Source of the DNA: Bacillota bacterium
Lineage (GTDB): Bacteria; Bacillota; Bacilli; Bacillales; Bacillaceae_J
DNA: 12,381 nucleotides
Direction of reading: 5' to 3'
Assembly (NCBI GenBank): GCA_023457235.1
Contig: JAEWMK010000472.1
Location: forward strand, 1-12,381
The notes beneath the pieces were generated by a model. It had not been told where the DNA came from and made no database searches. It saw nothing but the letters and a program-made list of their open reading frames with translations. This document shows positions 6,723 to 12,047 of the stretch, piece by piece. The translations under genes were made by a program, and so were the position numbers. How positions within the stretch are numbered: position 1 is the first letter of the stretch; each line of letters opens with the position of its first letter.

Positions 6723-7301
6723 TCAGTTGGTTGAATTTTCAGTAATTTCTTTATAATTTAAAATTGAAACAGCCGTTGTACTTCCATAAACTTCTCTTCT
6801 TTGTAAGCGAAGACCGCCAATTGTTTCCGGAAGAACTAATTCATTACCATGCTCTGCAATAATCAACCCATTTTCGAATAAAAGCTGCGCCTTATCAATC
6901 TCGGCTATGATTGCTTCCAATTCCTTCAGCTTATAGGGTGGATCTAAAAATATATGCGAAAATTTCAATCCTCTTTTCATGATTGCCTTAAGGGCCCTAC
7001 CCGCATCATTGCAGAACACTTCCGTTTGATCTTCAAACCCACAAAACTTAATATTTTGCTTAATAACATCTACTGCTTTTCGGTCTCGATCAACAAAGAT
7101 CATTTTATCAAGTCCACGGCTTAATCCCTCTAACCCAAGCCCGCCGCTGCCCCCAAATAAATCCAAGCCTTCTCCGCCATCAAAATAAGGACCAATAATA
7201 TTAAAAATCGATTCTTTGATCTTATCGGTTGTTGGTCTTGTATTCAGTCCAGGGACAGCTTTAAGAGGCCGACCTTTACATTTACCAGCAATAACTCTCA
7301 T
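6723..7301 (-). CDS. rsmD: 16S rRNA (guanine(966)-N(2))-methyltransferase
   Basis: S-adenosylmethionine-dependent methylase that modifies G966 of 16S rRNA (E. coli numbering) in the 30S subunit. The 192-residue product begins MRVIAGKCKGRPLKAVPGLNTRPTTDKIKESIFN, the typical RsmD opening with the RPTTDKxKE block. Motif I, the AdoMet loop, is LDLFGGSGGLGLEGLSRG at residues 45-62, glycine-rich in place of the more usual FAGSGxLGxEALSRG. The catalytic motif IV is DPPYK at 120-124. The ATG at 7301 follows an AGGTGAT site. It is the first gene of the rsmD-coaD unit (B. subtilis ylbH). Directly upstream lies a 117-bp repeat; no strong promoter was found between the repeat and the start. Confidence 0.95.
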   Translation of the reverse strand: MRVIAGKCKGRPLKAVPGLNTRPTTDKIKESIFNIIGPYFDGGEGLDLFGGSGGLGLEGLSRGLDKMIFVDRDRKAVDVIKQNIKFCGFEDQTEVFCNDAGRALKAIMKRGLKFSHIFLDPPYKLKELEAIIAEIDKAQLLFENGLIIAEHGNELVLPETIGGLRLQRREVYGSTTAVSILNYKEITENSTN

Positions 7302-7340
7302 TTACATCACCTATATACTTTATGTGAAATTCCAATTGAT

Positions 7341-7457
7341 CAAATGAGCCTTGGCGTATTTGTGTCCAGATTTTTTCGAGCTTGCTCGAAAAACTACCTC
7401 TGAAAATCTGAGGCATCCGCCGGAGGCTTTAACTTTATTCAGCTGAATAAAGTTAAA
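7341..7457 (-). repeat. Dispersed structured repeat, family II, copy A (117 bp)
   Basis: About 93% identical by eye to 8582-8695, in the same orientation. It consists almost wholly of nested inverted repeats. A perfect 30-bp palindrome lies at 7428-7457 (left arm TTTAACTTTATTCAG). A hairpin at about 7371-7393 pairs TTTTTCGAG with CTCGAAAAA, bracketed by CAGAT/ATCTG. GCCT.GGCG at 7348-7355 pairs with CGCC..AGGC at 7419-7427. A less perfect CAAAT...GGCGTATTTG arm forms the left end. On the minus strand it starts 10 nt after the stop of the small gene at 7468-7611 and ends about 40 nt before the rsmD start, so it lies in a possible rsmD leader. No coding potential. Confidence 0.88.
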
Positions 7458-7467
7458 TTTTACTTTT

Positions 7468-7611
7468 TCATCCTACCATAAATATATAACCATCAACAAT
7501 AGAGAAGGTAAAATAAGATGTATATAGAAAAAAGTTTTGGTCATAATGGATAGTAACAACATCATTTTCTGATGTTGTTGCCAACCGCGGAGAAGACTTA
7601 CGTTTCCCCAT
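7468..7611 (-). CDS. Probable small protein of 47 residues, function unknown
   Basis: I do not recognise this protein. ATG at 7611 is preceded by GGAGG with an 8-nt spacer, the quality of site seen at the real genes here. The 47-residue product starts MGKRKSSPRLATTSENDVV, so it has a basic N-terminus, and continues with an aromatic, hydrophobic C-terminal half (FFLYTSYFTFSIVDGYIFMVG) that could lie on or in a membrane. Its mRNA contains a perfect 10-bp hairpin (7556-7580, AACAACATCA arm). The stop is 10 nt before a family II repeat, the same placement that copy B has relative to ylbF. A 64-codon frame overlapping it (7473-7667) lacks a ribosome site and is rejected. It could instead be part of an RNA leader or a decayed gene; comparison with related genomes would settle this. 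Confidence 0.45.
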   Translation of the reverse strand: MGKRKSSPRLATTSENDVVTIHYDQNFFLYTSYFTFSIVDGYIFMVG

Positions 7612-7691
7612 AAGTTCTTCCTCCGGTTTCTCCTCTCCCTTTGCCTTCTTGTAATGGAAGTCAACATAGGCTTTCAGGAAAAATAGAAGGA

Positions 7692-7715
7692 CCCTGCGTA
7701 AGCAGGGGTTTTTTT
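7692..7715 (+). terminator. Terminator-like hairpin with T tract on the plus strand
   Basis: CCCTGC, GTAA tetraloop, GCAGGG, then G and seven T. It is a classical intrinsic terminator for plus-strand transcription, but no plus-strand gene is visible upstream for over 1 kb (rsmD is on the other strand). On the minus strand the hairpin is followed by a poorer TCCTTCTATTTTT tract and lies in the possible leader of the small gene. Confidence 0.7.
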
Positions 7716-7720
7716 ATTTT

Positions 7721-7749
7721 TTGACGTTTTTTCAATCAATTGATAAAGT
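7721..7749 (+). promoter_or_regulatory. Candidate sigma-A promoter of the DUF7147-type gene
   Basis: TTGACG at 7721-7726, a 17-nt spacer, TAAAGT at 7744-7749: five of six and four of six consensus bases. Expected start is near 7756, just ahead of the GAAAGGAG ribosome site at 7767-7774. Confidence 0.55.
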
Positions 7750-7782
7750 GGTAGTGGCATTGTATTGAAAGGAGCGTTAAAA

Positions 7783-8172
7783 ATGATTCAGCGATTCATC
7801 GAACTCGGGCAAGGATTTTCTGACCTATATGAACTTCTAGAAATTGCCAGAACAAACAAACATAGACTTGTTCATTTGATGGCATTTCATACGAAAATTA
7901 ATGAAAAAGATGTTACTTCTTTGGCCGTTGTCTTAAATCCAACAACAACCGGGGATTTTCAACCAATTTACATCTGTAGGGAAGGCATCCCAAATCCTGA
8001 AAAAAAACCTAATAAACGCTTTGATTTATTTAAGCAATTAACCGAGGAACTGGGAAAAGAAATTATTTCATTTGAGGTTAAGCCTTCTACGATTTTTGCC
8101 GAGACAGAGCTTTATTATCAGCATTTAATAGGCATTCTTAGAATGAACCGTTTTATCCCGCCTATGCAGTAA
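7783..8172 (+). CDS. Conserved Bacillaceae protein, DUF7147-like, function unknown
   Basis: 129-residue, soluble-looking protein with no signal peptide or membrane segment. It matches what I remember of a conserved family next to ylbG in many Bacillus genomes (DUF7147), sometimes called 'methylthioribose kinase'. That label is not supported here: at 129 residues it is far shorter than a kinase of that kind and shows no phosphate-binding or catalytic motif. Conserved-looking parts are MIQRFIELGQGFSDLYELLEIA at the start, a hydrophobic strand around HLMAFHT, and YYQHLIGILRMNRFIPPM at the end. The ATG at 7783 is chosen over a TTG at 7765 because GAAAGGAG lies exactly 8 nt before it and the TTG sits just upstream of that site. 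It is transcribed against its neighbours on both sides, with its own promoter and terminator. Confidence 0.85.
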   Translation: MIQRFIELGQGFSDLYELLEIARTNKHRLVHLMAFHTKINEKDVTSLAVVLNPTTTGDFQPIYICREGIPNPEKKPNKRFDLFKQLTEELGKEIISFEVKPSTIFAETELYYQHLIGILRMNRFIPPMQ

Positions 8173-8175
8173 AAT

Positions 8176-8207
8176 AATAGGGCTGACTCTTTAAGTCAGC
8201 CCCTTAT
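8176..8207. terminator. Bidirectional terminator between the DUF7147-type gene and ylbG
   Basis: GGGCTGACT at 8180-8188, loop CTTTA, AGTCAGCCC at 8194-8202. AT-rich flanks (AATA before, TTATTT after) extend the stem and give short T tracts on both strands. It lies between two convergent stop codons at 8172 and 8217. Confidence 0.85.
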
Positions 8208-8214
8208 TTACAAA

Positions 8215-8493
8215 TTAAATTCCAATTTTATAATCATACTCTTTTGCCTTATCCGGCTTAGAGTTTTCAAATTCAGTTTTCAAAAAAGGTTTGTATGAAA
8301 GATCCACTTTTTTTACAAACGACAAGGATTTAATCTTATCAACAGCATCTTCCACTAGCTCCATATCCATATAGATCACGATATATTTAAGTTTTTTTGA
8401 AACATAATGGATATTTCCATAACGTTTTAATTGCTTAACTTGCTTTAAGGAATGCACCCAAACGATAATTCCTTGTCGATTTCCAAAGTTCAT
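8215..8493 (-). CDS. ylbG: YlbG family protein (DUF2129)
   Basis: 92-residue cytosolic protein of the DUF2129/UPF0298 family found in Bacilli; biochemical role unknown. The N-terminus NFGNRQGIIVWVHSLKQVKQLKRYGNIHYVSKKLKYIVIYMD is the family core, a small alpha/beta fold, and length is normal (about 90). The ATG at 8493 follows AAGGGAG with a 9-nt spacer. It follows ylbF as in B. subtilis, but 199 nt separate them here, including a family II repeat, so it may have its own promoter. A weak TTGCAA-18-TATTCT pair lies upstream in the 8549-8574 region. Confidence 0.93.
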   Translation of the reverse strand: MNFGNRQGIIVWVHSLKQVKQLKRYGNIHYVSKKLKYIVIYMDMELVEDAVDKIKSLSFVKKVDLSYKPFLKTEFENSKPDKAKEYDYKIGI

Positions 8494-8581
8494 AATTAAA
8501 TCTCCCTTATTTCAAACACTAACTAATTGCATAATTTCATTTTCAGAATAGCATGAAAATCTATTCTTTTGCAAGCCTAAT

Positions 8582-8695
8582 CAAATACGCCTTGGCGTAT
8601 TTGCGCCCAGATTTTTTCGAGCTCGTCTCGAAAAACTACCTCTGAAAATCTGAGGCATCCGCCGGAGGCTTAACTTTATTCAACGAATAAAGTTA
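8582..8695 (-). repeat. Dispersed structured repeat, family II, copy B (114 bp)
   Basis: Direct partner of 7341-7457. The left end is a near-perfect palindrome, CAAATACGCC-TT-GGCGTATTTG (8582-8603). The right end is a hairpin, TAACTTTATTC-AAC-GAATAAAGTTA (8671-8695). Between them are the same CGAG/CTCG hairpin and the GGCG/CGCC outer pair as in copy A. Where the right arm differs from copy A, both sides of the stem change together (bases lost at both ends and in the centre), so pairing is kept. The last three bases form the ylbF TAA on the minus strand. Confidence 0.9.
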
Positions 8696-9130
8696 CCCAC
8701 AGCTATGGCCTCCACTGCTACAGCCATTACATCCCGACGCCGACTCGAAAAATGGATCCCCTGTTGGTACTTTTATATGCCGAGACACGGAATGACCGAT
8801 CAACACACTAATTTCATCCAAGAGGTTCTGCAATGCATTTTCGGCCTTTTTAAATTCATATACAGACTCTAAAAGGTCCATATCCCTTTTTAATTCCCTT
8901 GTTTCTTTAATCACCTTTAAATAATCCGGGTGGTATTTTCCAATTCGATGGACTTCTTCATATATTTCCTTTTGCTTCGTAAAGGCTTGGATTAAGTTCC
9001 TTGCCTTTTCGTCTTGTCTTAATTTATATAAACTCTGATAATAATGATCCACTACATCAGAATTAAGAATCATTTCTGACAACTCATCTGTAATATCGAG
9101 TATGTTCATCCTTTCTTCTGTTGCTAACAC
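8693..9130 (-). CDS. ylbF: YlbF/RicF, Fe-S subunit of the Ric (Y-) complex
   Basis: 145-residue cytosolic protein. In B. subtilis YlbF (RicF) with YmcA (RicA) and YaaT (RicT) forms an Fe-S cluster complex that stimulates RNase Y-dependent mRNA maturation and is needed for competence, biofilm formation and sporulation. Most of the sequence is a charged helical bundle: KLRQDEKARNLIQAFTKQKEIYEEV, then GKYHPDYLKVIKETRELKRDMD, the best conserved block, and KKAENALQNLLDEISVLIG. The tail KVPTGDPFFE-SASGCNGCSSGGHSCG places cysteines at 134, 137 and 144, the expected cluster-binding region. The GTG at 9130 is chosen because TTGGAGG lies 10 nt upstream and it gives the same N-terminal length as the B. 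subtilis protein; the ATG seven codons on is weaker. Its stop codon is supplied by a repeat. Confidence 0.93.
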   Translation of the reverse strand: MLATEERMNILDITDELSEMILNSDVVDHYYQSLYKLRQDEKARNLIQAFTKQKEIYEEVHRIGKYHPDYLKVIKETRELKRDMDLLESVYEFKKAENALQNLLDEISVLIGHSVSRHIKVPTGDPFFESASGCNGCSSGGHSCG

Positions 9131-9166
9131 TTTTTTAACACCTCCAACATAATCATACCATGAAAG

Positions 9167-9520
9167 CTATATAGTTACATCAAATTCCTTCTGTATATTA
9201 TAGGGGGTCCCATCATTATGGACGAGTTCAAGTTTAATTTGATGCTTTCCTGCTGGCAAGCCTTTAACAATAAAAGCAGCTGTATAAATATTATCGATTT
9301 TTTGATTATTTAAATAAAGTTGAAGGTAACCAAATCCATTTTGATTAATTTTTTTATGGTCTTTTTTTGAAAATGTAAAATTGGATATTACGCATTCCAC
9401 ATAAATATCCTTTCCCTTTACTTGATGCTTAACAGACATAGGGTCTATATTTGAAGCCATTGCCGGATTGACCATCATAAAGAAAAGCAGAGAGGTGATG
9501 ACAAGTATCATTTTTTTCAC
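9167..9520 (-). CDS. Small secreted protein, unknown function
   Basis: I do not recognise a named family. The 117-residue product has a clear signal peptide: basic start (KK), hydrophobic core ILVITSLLFFMMV, and a signal peptidase I site around PAMA/SN near residue 23. No lipobox cysteine is present, so it should be released or wall-associated. The mature ~95 residues alternate beta-strand patterns. The end, YTAAFIVKGLPAGKHQIKLELVHNDGTPYNIQKEFDVTI, looks like an Ig-like or copper-binding-type beta-sandwich edge: the 'LPAGKHxIxLxLVHNDGTPY' pattern resembles domains in which a ligand-binding His precedes N/D-G, but this is only a resemblance. The GTG at 9520 is chosen because AAAGGTGG lies 8 nt upstream; the longer frame from 9532 begins inside that site. 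It is 36 nt ahead of ylbF and may be cotranscribed with it. Confidence 0.8.
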   Translation of the reverse strand: MKKMILVITSLLFFMMVNPAMASNIDPMSVKHQVKGKDIYVECVISNFTFSKKDHKKINQNGFGYLQLYLNNQKIDNIYTAAFIVKGLPAGKHQIKLELVHNDGTPYNIQKEFDVTI

Positions 9521-9585
9521 AGCATATCCCACCTTTAATTGTTTATTTCTTTGTCTTATTGTTGTCTTCCATAGCTAAAATTAAT

Positions 9586-9614
9586 CTTATACTTTAATCC
9601 TTTAACAAAGTTAA
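9586..9614 (-). promoter_or_regulatory. Candidate promoter of the small secreted protein gene
   Basis: Minus strand: TTAACT at 9614-9609, a 17-nt spacer, TATAAG at 9591-9586 (four and five of six consensus bases). The -35 box sits in a short inverted repeat, TTTAAC-TTT-GTTAAA, a possible operator. It lies directly after the ylbE terminator, where a new promoter is needed. Confidence 0.4.
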
Positions 9615-9632
9615 ATTTCTTAAAGTACAAAT

Positions 9633-9654
9633 AAAAAAAGGCCCTCGGCCCTAA
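9633..9654 (-). terminator. Intrinsic terminator of ylbD-ylbE
   Basis: Minus strand: AGGGCC-GAG-GGCCTT, a short GC-rich stem (GGCC self-pairing with flanking G-T and A-T pairs) followed at once by a run of T. It begins at the base after the ylbE TAA. Confidence 0.8.
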
Positions 9655-9900
9655 TTATTGTTGACTATTATTGCCCATCACATTCATCATGCCGAGGAGC
9701 ATGTTGGCTAATTGGATACGTTCATTTAGCCGGTCAATTCTTTGGGGGAATGTTCTGCCATAAAAAACTTTTGCTTCCTGTTCGATTTCAAATACTTTTT
9801 CAGGACTTCTCGATAACTTTCGGTACCATATTGGATTTTCTCGGACGAACATGGTCAAATCAGGTCTACTTTGTAGATAAGATTGGATTTCGCGGCGCAT
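9655..9900 (-). CDS. ylbE: YlbE-like family protein
   Basis: 81-residue cytosolic protein of the YlbE-like family of spore-forming Bacilli; function unknown. The opening MRREIQSYLQSRPDLTMFVRENPIWYRKLSRSP is the family signature (R..PDL..F.RE.P.WYRKL.R.P). The C-terminal half is helical and methionine-rich (MLLGMMNVMG), followed by a polar tail. Length matches B. subtilis YlbE (about 79). The ATG at 9900 follows GGAG with a rather long 10-nt spacer. It lies 31 nt after ylbD, so the pair is an operon closed by a terminator that touches the stop. Linkage to a coat-type gene hints at a sporulation-related role, by inference only. Confidence 0.9.
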   Translation of the reverse strand: MRREIQSYLQSRPDLTMFVRENPIWYRKLSRSPEKVFEIEQEAKVFYGRTFPQRIDRLNERIQLANMLLGMMNVMGNNSQQ

Positions 9901-9931
9901 TTTTCAACAGCTCCAGACGGATTAATCTGGA

Positions 9932-10354
9932 TTAATCCTTATTATAATAAAAAGGATGACGTGGGTTTCTCGGCCCGTTTATTCGTGGATTATTGTTGTT
10001 ATTTTGTTTAAACCCTTGAAATTGCTCAATTATTTGTTGAACATTCGCAATGGCCCCACTTACATTACTAATATGCCTTTGCATTTCATTCATATCAATA
10101 TTTTTAACAATTGATAAAATCTGGGTCATGAAGTCTGAATCCTTTTTTGGGTTGTCCTTATTAGTTGTTATTCCTCCAACATTTTCAAACTCAGATTTAT
10201 ACTTCTCCCACATTGCATCGTCTTCACCGAACATATACCAATCCTCGAAAAAATCCTGCCAGCTTTTCTCTTTTGAACGGACTTCCTTCACTATTCCCGG
10301 ATGACGTTCTACAAATTTTTTAAATTCAGCAACCTTCGGATGTAGCTTCCCCAT
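9932..10354 (-). CDS. ylbD: YlbD family spore coat-type protein
   Basis: 140-residue member of the YlbD_coat family, annotated as putative coat proteins of Bacillus spores. The family block is MGKLHPKVAEFKKFVERHPGIVKEVRSKEKSWQDFFEDWYMFGEDDAMWEKYK (residues 1-53). Then come a low-complexity linker, a helical segment around DFMTQILSIVKNIDMNEMQRHISNVSGAIANVQQIIEQF, and a tail rich in Asn, Pro and Arg (QNNNNNPRINGPRNPRHPFYYNKD), as expected for a coat or surface component. The ATG at 10354 is preferred over a GTG at 10363, which lies within the GAGGTGAT ribosome site. A possible sigma-A-like promoter (TTGAGG-16-TATAGT) lies upstream near 10393-10420. No clear sigma-E or sigma-K promoter was recognised. 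Confidence 0.9.
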   Translation of the reverse strand: MGKLHPKVAEFKKFVERHPGIVKEVRSKEKSWQDFFEDWYMFGEDDAMWEKYKSEFENVGGITTNKDNPKKDSDFMTQILSIVKNIDMNEMQRHISNVSGAIANVQQIIEQFQGFKQNNNNNPRINGPRNPRHPFYYNKD

Positions 10355-10450
10355 AATAATCACCTCAATAGTATCAGATACGCCTTAGCATAAATTACAT
10401 ATTTGGCCTACTATAGGTTACTAACATATACCCTCAAATGTCCGCCCATT

Positions 10451-11494
10451 TTACCATGCCTTTATAAAATTTTGAGTATAATACTTTTCATACACCCCAA
10501 CCCCTAAGTGGGTAAATTCCTTATTTAGAAGGGTTGTACGATGCCCTTCACTATTCAACCATCCCTCTACAGCTGAGATGGCATCAACATAACGTGCTGC
10601 TATATTTTCACCTGCCACTCTAAAATCAACACCACCGTTAACCAAGCGATTGGATAAATCCCCCTGAGTAGGTGAGCTATGTGAAAAATATTCCTCTTCA
10701 AACATTTCCCTTGAATGGCTATAGGCAACAATAGCCGTTGATTCATCCCAATTTACATGACTTAACCCATTCCGTTCTCTTAAAACATTCGTCATATCTA
10801 ATATTTGCAAAGCCTTCCCCTTTTCTATTTCATCCCACATATTAGAGTCAATTTCCTTTGCAGAAATTAAATTACCGCGATATACAAGCTCGTACGGCCT
10901 AATTTTAACCAAAGTTTCTGCATCAAGAAACCTTATACTTGAAATCGTTCCACTAAATTTATCAATATAGATTTGAGCCCAAATATTTTTATATTGGATA
11001 AGCGGAACAGTATCTACCTCTTCTTTTGTTAATTCAAATTGATATAAATTTTTATCAACTTCCAATGCTACTTTATCTGAAAGATTAACGATTGTTTCTA
11101 GGGTATTCCGGGTTTGACCAATTTGAAAAGGAGCAATTTCGTTGTTTTCACCCATTACATACACGGTAACTACTTTGTCATTTTCTATACCGATTTGGCA
11201 ATAGTTGGAGAGAGATTCATTGTAGATCCACCAATCATAATCATATTCTGATACATCAATTCTACCTGGTTGTCCTAGTAATTTAATAACTTCTCCCTTG
11301 TCTTTTCCAATTAACTCGTACATCATCCTTGTTTCCTTTGGAAAAGTCGACTCTATTTCTTTCTCTACCATATCAAGATCCACCGGTTTTATAGAGGTTG
11401 TCTGTACTGTTTCACTAGGAAATCTAACGTAGATAATAGCTAATACCAGCACCGAAGTTAATAGTATAAAAAAAGAAAGGATGTTTTTTCTCAT
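10451..11494 (-). CDS. ylbC: Membrane-anchored CAP-domain protein YlbC
   Basis: 347-residue extracytoplasmic protein, function unknown. An N-terminal hydrophobic segment (residues 5-23, ILSFFILLTSVLVLAIIYV) acts as signal or anchor. A CAP-associated N-terminal domain follows (about 55-200, beginning LIGKDKGEVIKLLGQPGRIDVSEYDYDWWIYN), then a CAP/SCP domain (about 225-347). CAP motifs seen: YFSHSSP with its His, GENIAARY with its Glu, SEGHRTTLL, and THLGVGVYEKYYTQNFIKAW at the end, so the cavity His/Glu residues are kept. The ATG at 11494 follows a G6 run 6 nt upstream. It has its own transcription unit: a terminator lies between it and ylbB. A TATAAT (11533-11538 region) lies upstream without a good -35. 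My recollection is that ylbC is in the sigma-F regulon of B. subtilis; I could not confirm a sigma-F promoter here. Confidence 0.93.
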   Translation of the reverse strand: MRKNILSFFILLTSVLVLAIIYVRFPSETVQTTSIKPVDLDMVEKEIESTFPKETRMMYELIGKDKGEVIKLLGQPGRIDVSEYDYDWWIYNESLSNYCQIGIENDKVVTVYVMGENNEIAPFQIGQTRNTLETIVNLSDKVALEVDKNLYQFELTKEEVDTVPLIQYKNIWAQIYIDKFSGTISSIRFLDAETLVKIRPYELVYRGNLISAKEIDSNMWDEIEKGKALQILDMTNVLRERNGLSHVNWDESTAIVAYSHSREMFEEEYFSHSSPTQGDLSNRLVNGGVDFRVAGENIAARYVDAISAVEGWLNSEGHRTTLLNKEFTHLGVGVYEKYYTQNFIKAW

Positions 11495-11561
11495 AAAAAG
11501 CCCCCCTGCTTGTCCTTACTTTCTATACCATTATATAGGAGGGATTTAATTTTAGTCCTAA

Positions 11562-11594
11562 AAAAATAGAGGTGCCTTCTTTAGAAGGCACCTC
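11562..11594 (-). terminator. Intrinsic terminator of ylbB
   Basis: GAGGTGCCTTC at 11569-11579, loop of four, GAAGGCACCTC at 11584-11594: a perfect 11-bp stem. On the minus strand it is followed by TATTTTTTT. It lies 12 nt after the ylbB stop and separates ylbB from ylbC. Confidence 0.93.
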
Positions 11595-11606
11595 CGCTTA
11601 AGTATA

Positions 11607-12029
11607 TTACATCTGTGGTGGTTCGGATATTTCACTTAGAGCATATCCTGCTTTTTGGTCAGAATCATTTTCAACGGCGAGGTCACCCAGTGAGACAATT
11701 CCTACTAACTGGCCATTTTCAACAACAGGAAGACGACGGATTTGTTTTTCCGCCATGATTTGTGCTGCTTCATGAACAGAGGAAGTAGGAGAAACCGTTA
11801 TTAATTCTTGGCTCATAAGATTTGTAACTGCATTGGAGCCTGAACGTTTTTCAGCGATCCCTCTTACGACTAAATCCCGGTCCGTAATCATCCCTAACAA
11901 ATTTCCATTATCAACAATTGGAATAGCTCCAACATTTAAATCCTTCATTTTTGTTGCCACTTCAAATGCATTATCTACCGGTGTACAATATTCAACATTG
12001 GTTGACATTACGTCGCGAACACTTTTCAT
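11607..12029 (-). CDS. ylbB: Tandem CBS-domain protein YlbB
   Basis: 140-residue cytosolic protein made of two CBS domains with nothing else attached. Domain 1 (about residues 1-60) starts MKSVRDVMSTNVEYCTP and ends GMITDRDLVVRGIA. Domain 2 (about 70-125) starts NLMSQELITVSPTSSV and ends GIVSLGDLAVEND. Such pairs form one Bateman module that binds adenosine nucleotides and acts as an energy or ligand sensor; the partner is unknown. The ATG at 12029 is chosen because GGAGGG lies 7 nt upstream; the TTG at 12044 is inside that site. It begins 18 nt after the CAP-domain gene and is probably cotranscribed with it. The acidic tail ends SEISEPPQM. Confidence 0.93.
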   Translation of the reverse strand: MKSVRDVMSTNVEYCTPVDNAFEVATKMKDLNVGAIPIVDNGNLLGMITDRDLVVRGIAEKRSGSNAVTNLMSQELITVSPTSSVHEAAQIMAEKQIRRLPVVENGQLVGIVSLGDLAVENDSDQKAGYALSEISEPPQM

Positions 12030-12047
12030 TAGTGATCCCTCCAAAGA

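Noticed and set aside
7473..7667. 64-codon minus-strand frame rich in Arg and Leu
   Set aside because: It overlaps the better-supported 47-codon frame, has no ribosome binding site before its start, and its sequence looks like an out-of-frame reading.
7341..8695. Possible CRISPR or tandem array because of repeated units
   Set aside because: Only two copies, over a kilobase apart, without spacers; each is internally structured and intergenic.
9923..9946. GGATTAATC direct and inverted repeat around the ylbD stop
   Set aside because: Very short, AT-rich and partly coding; likely chance.
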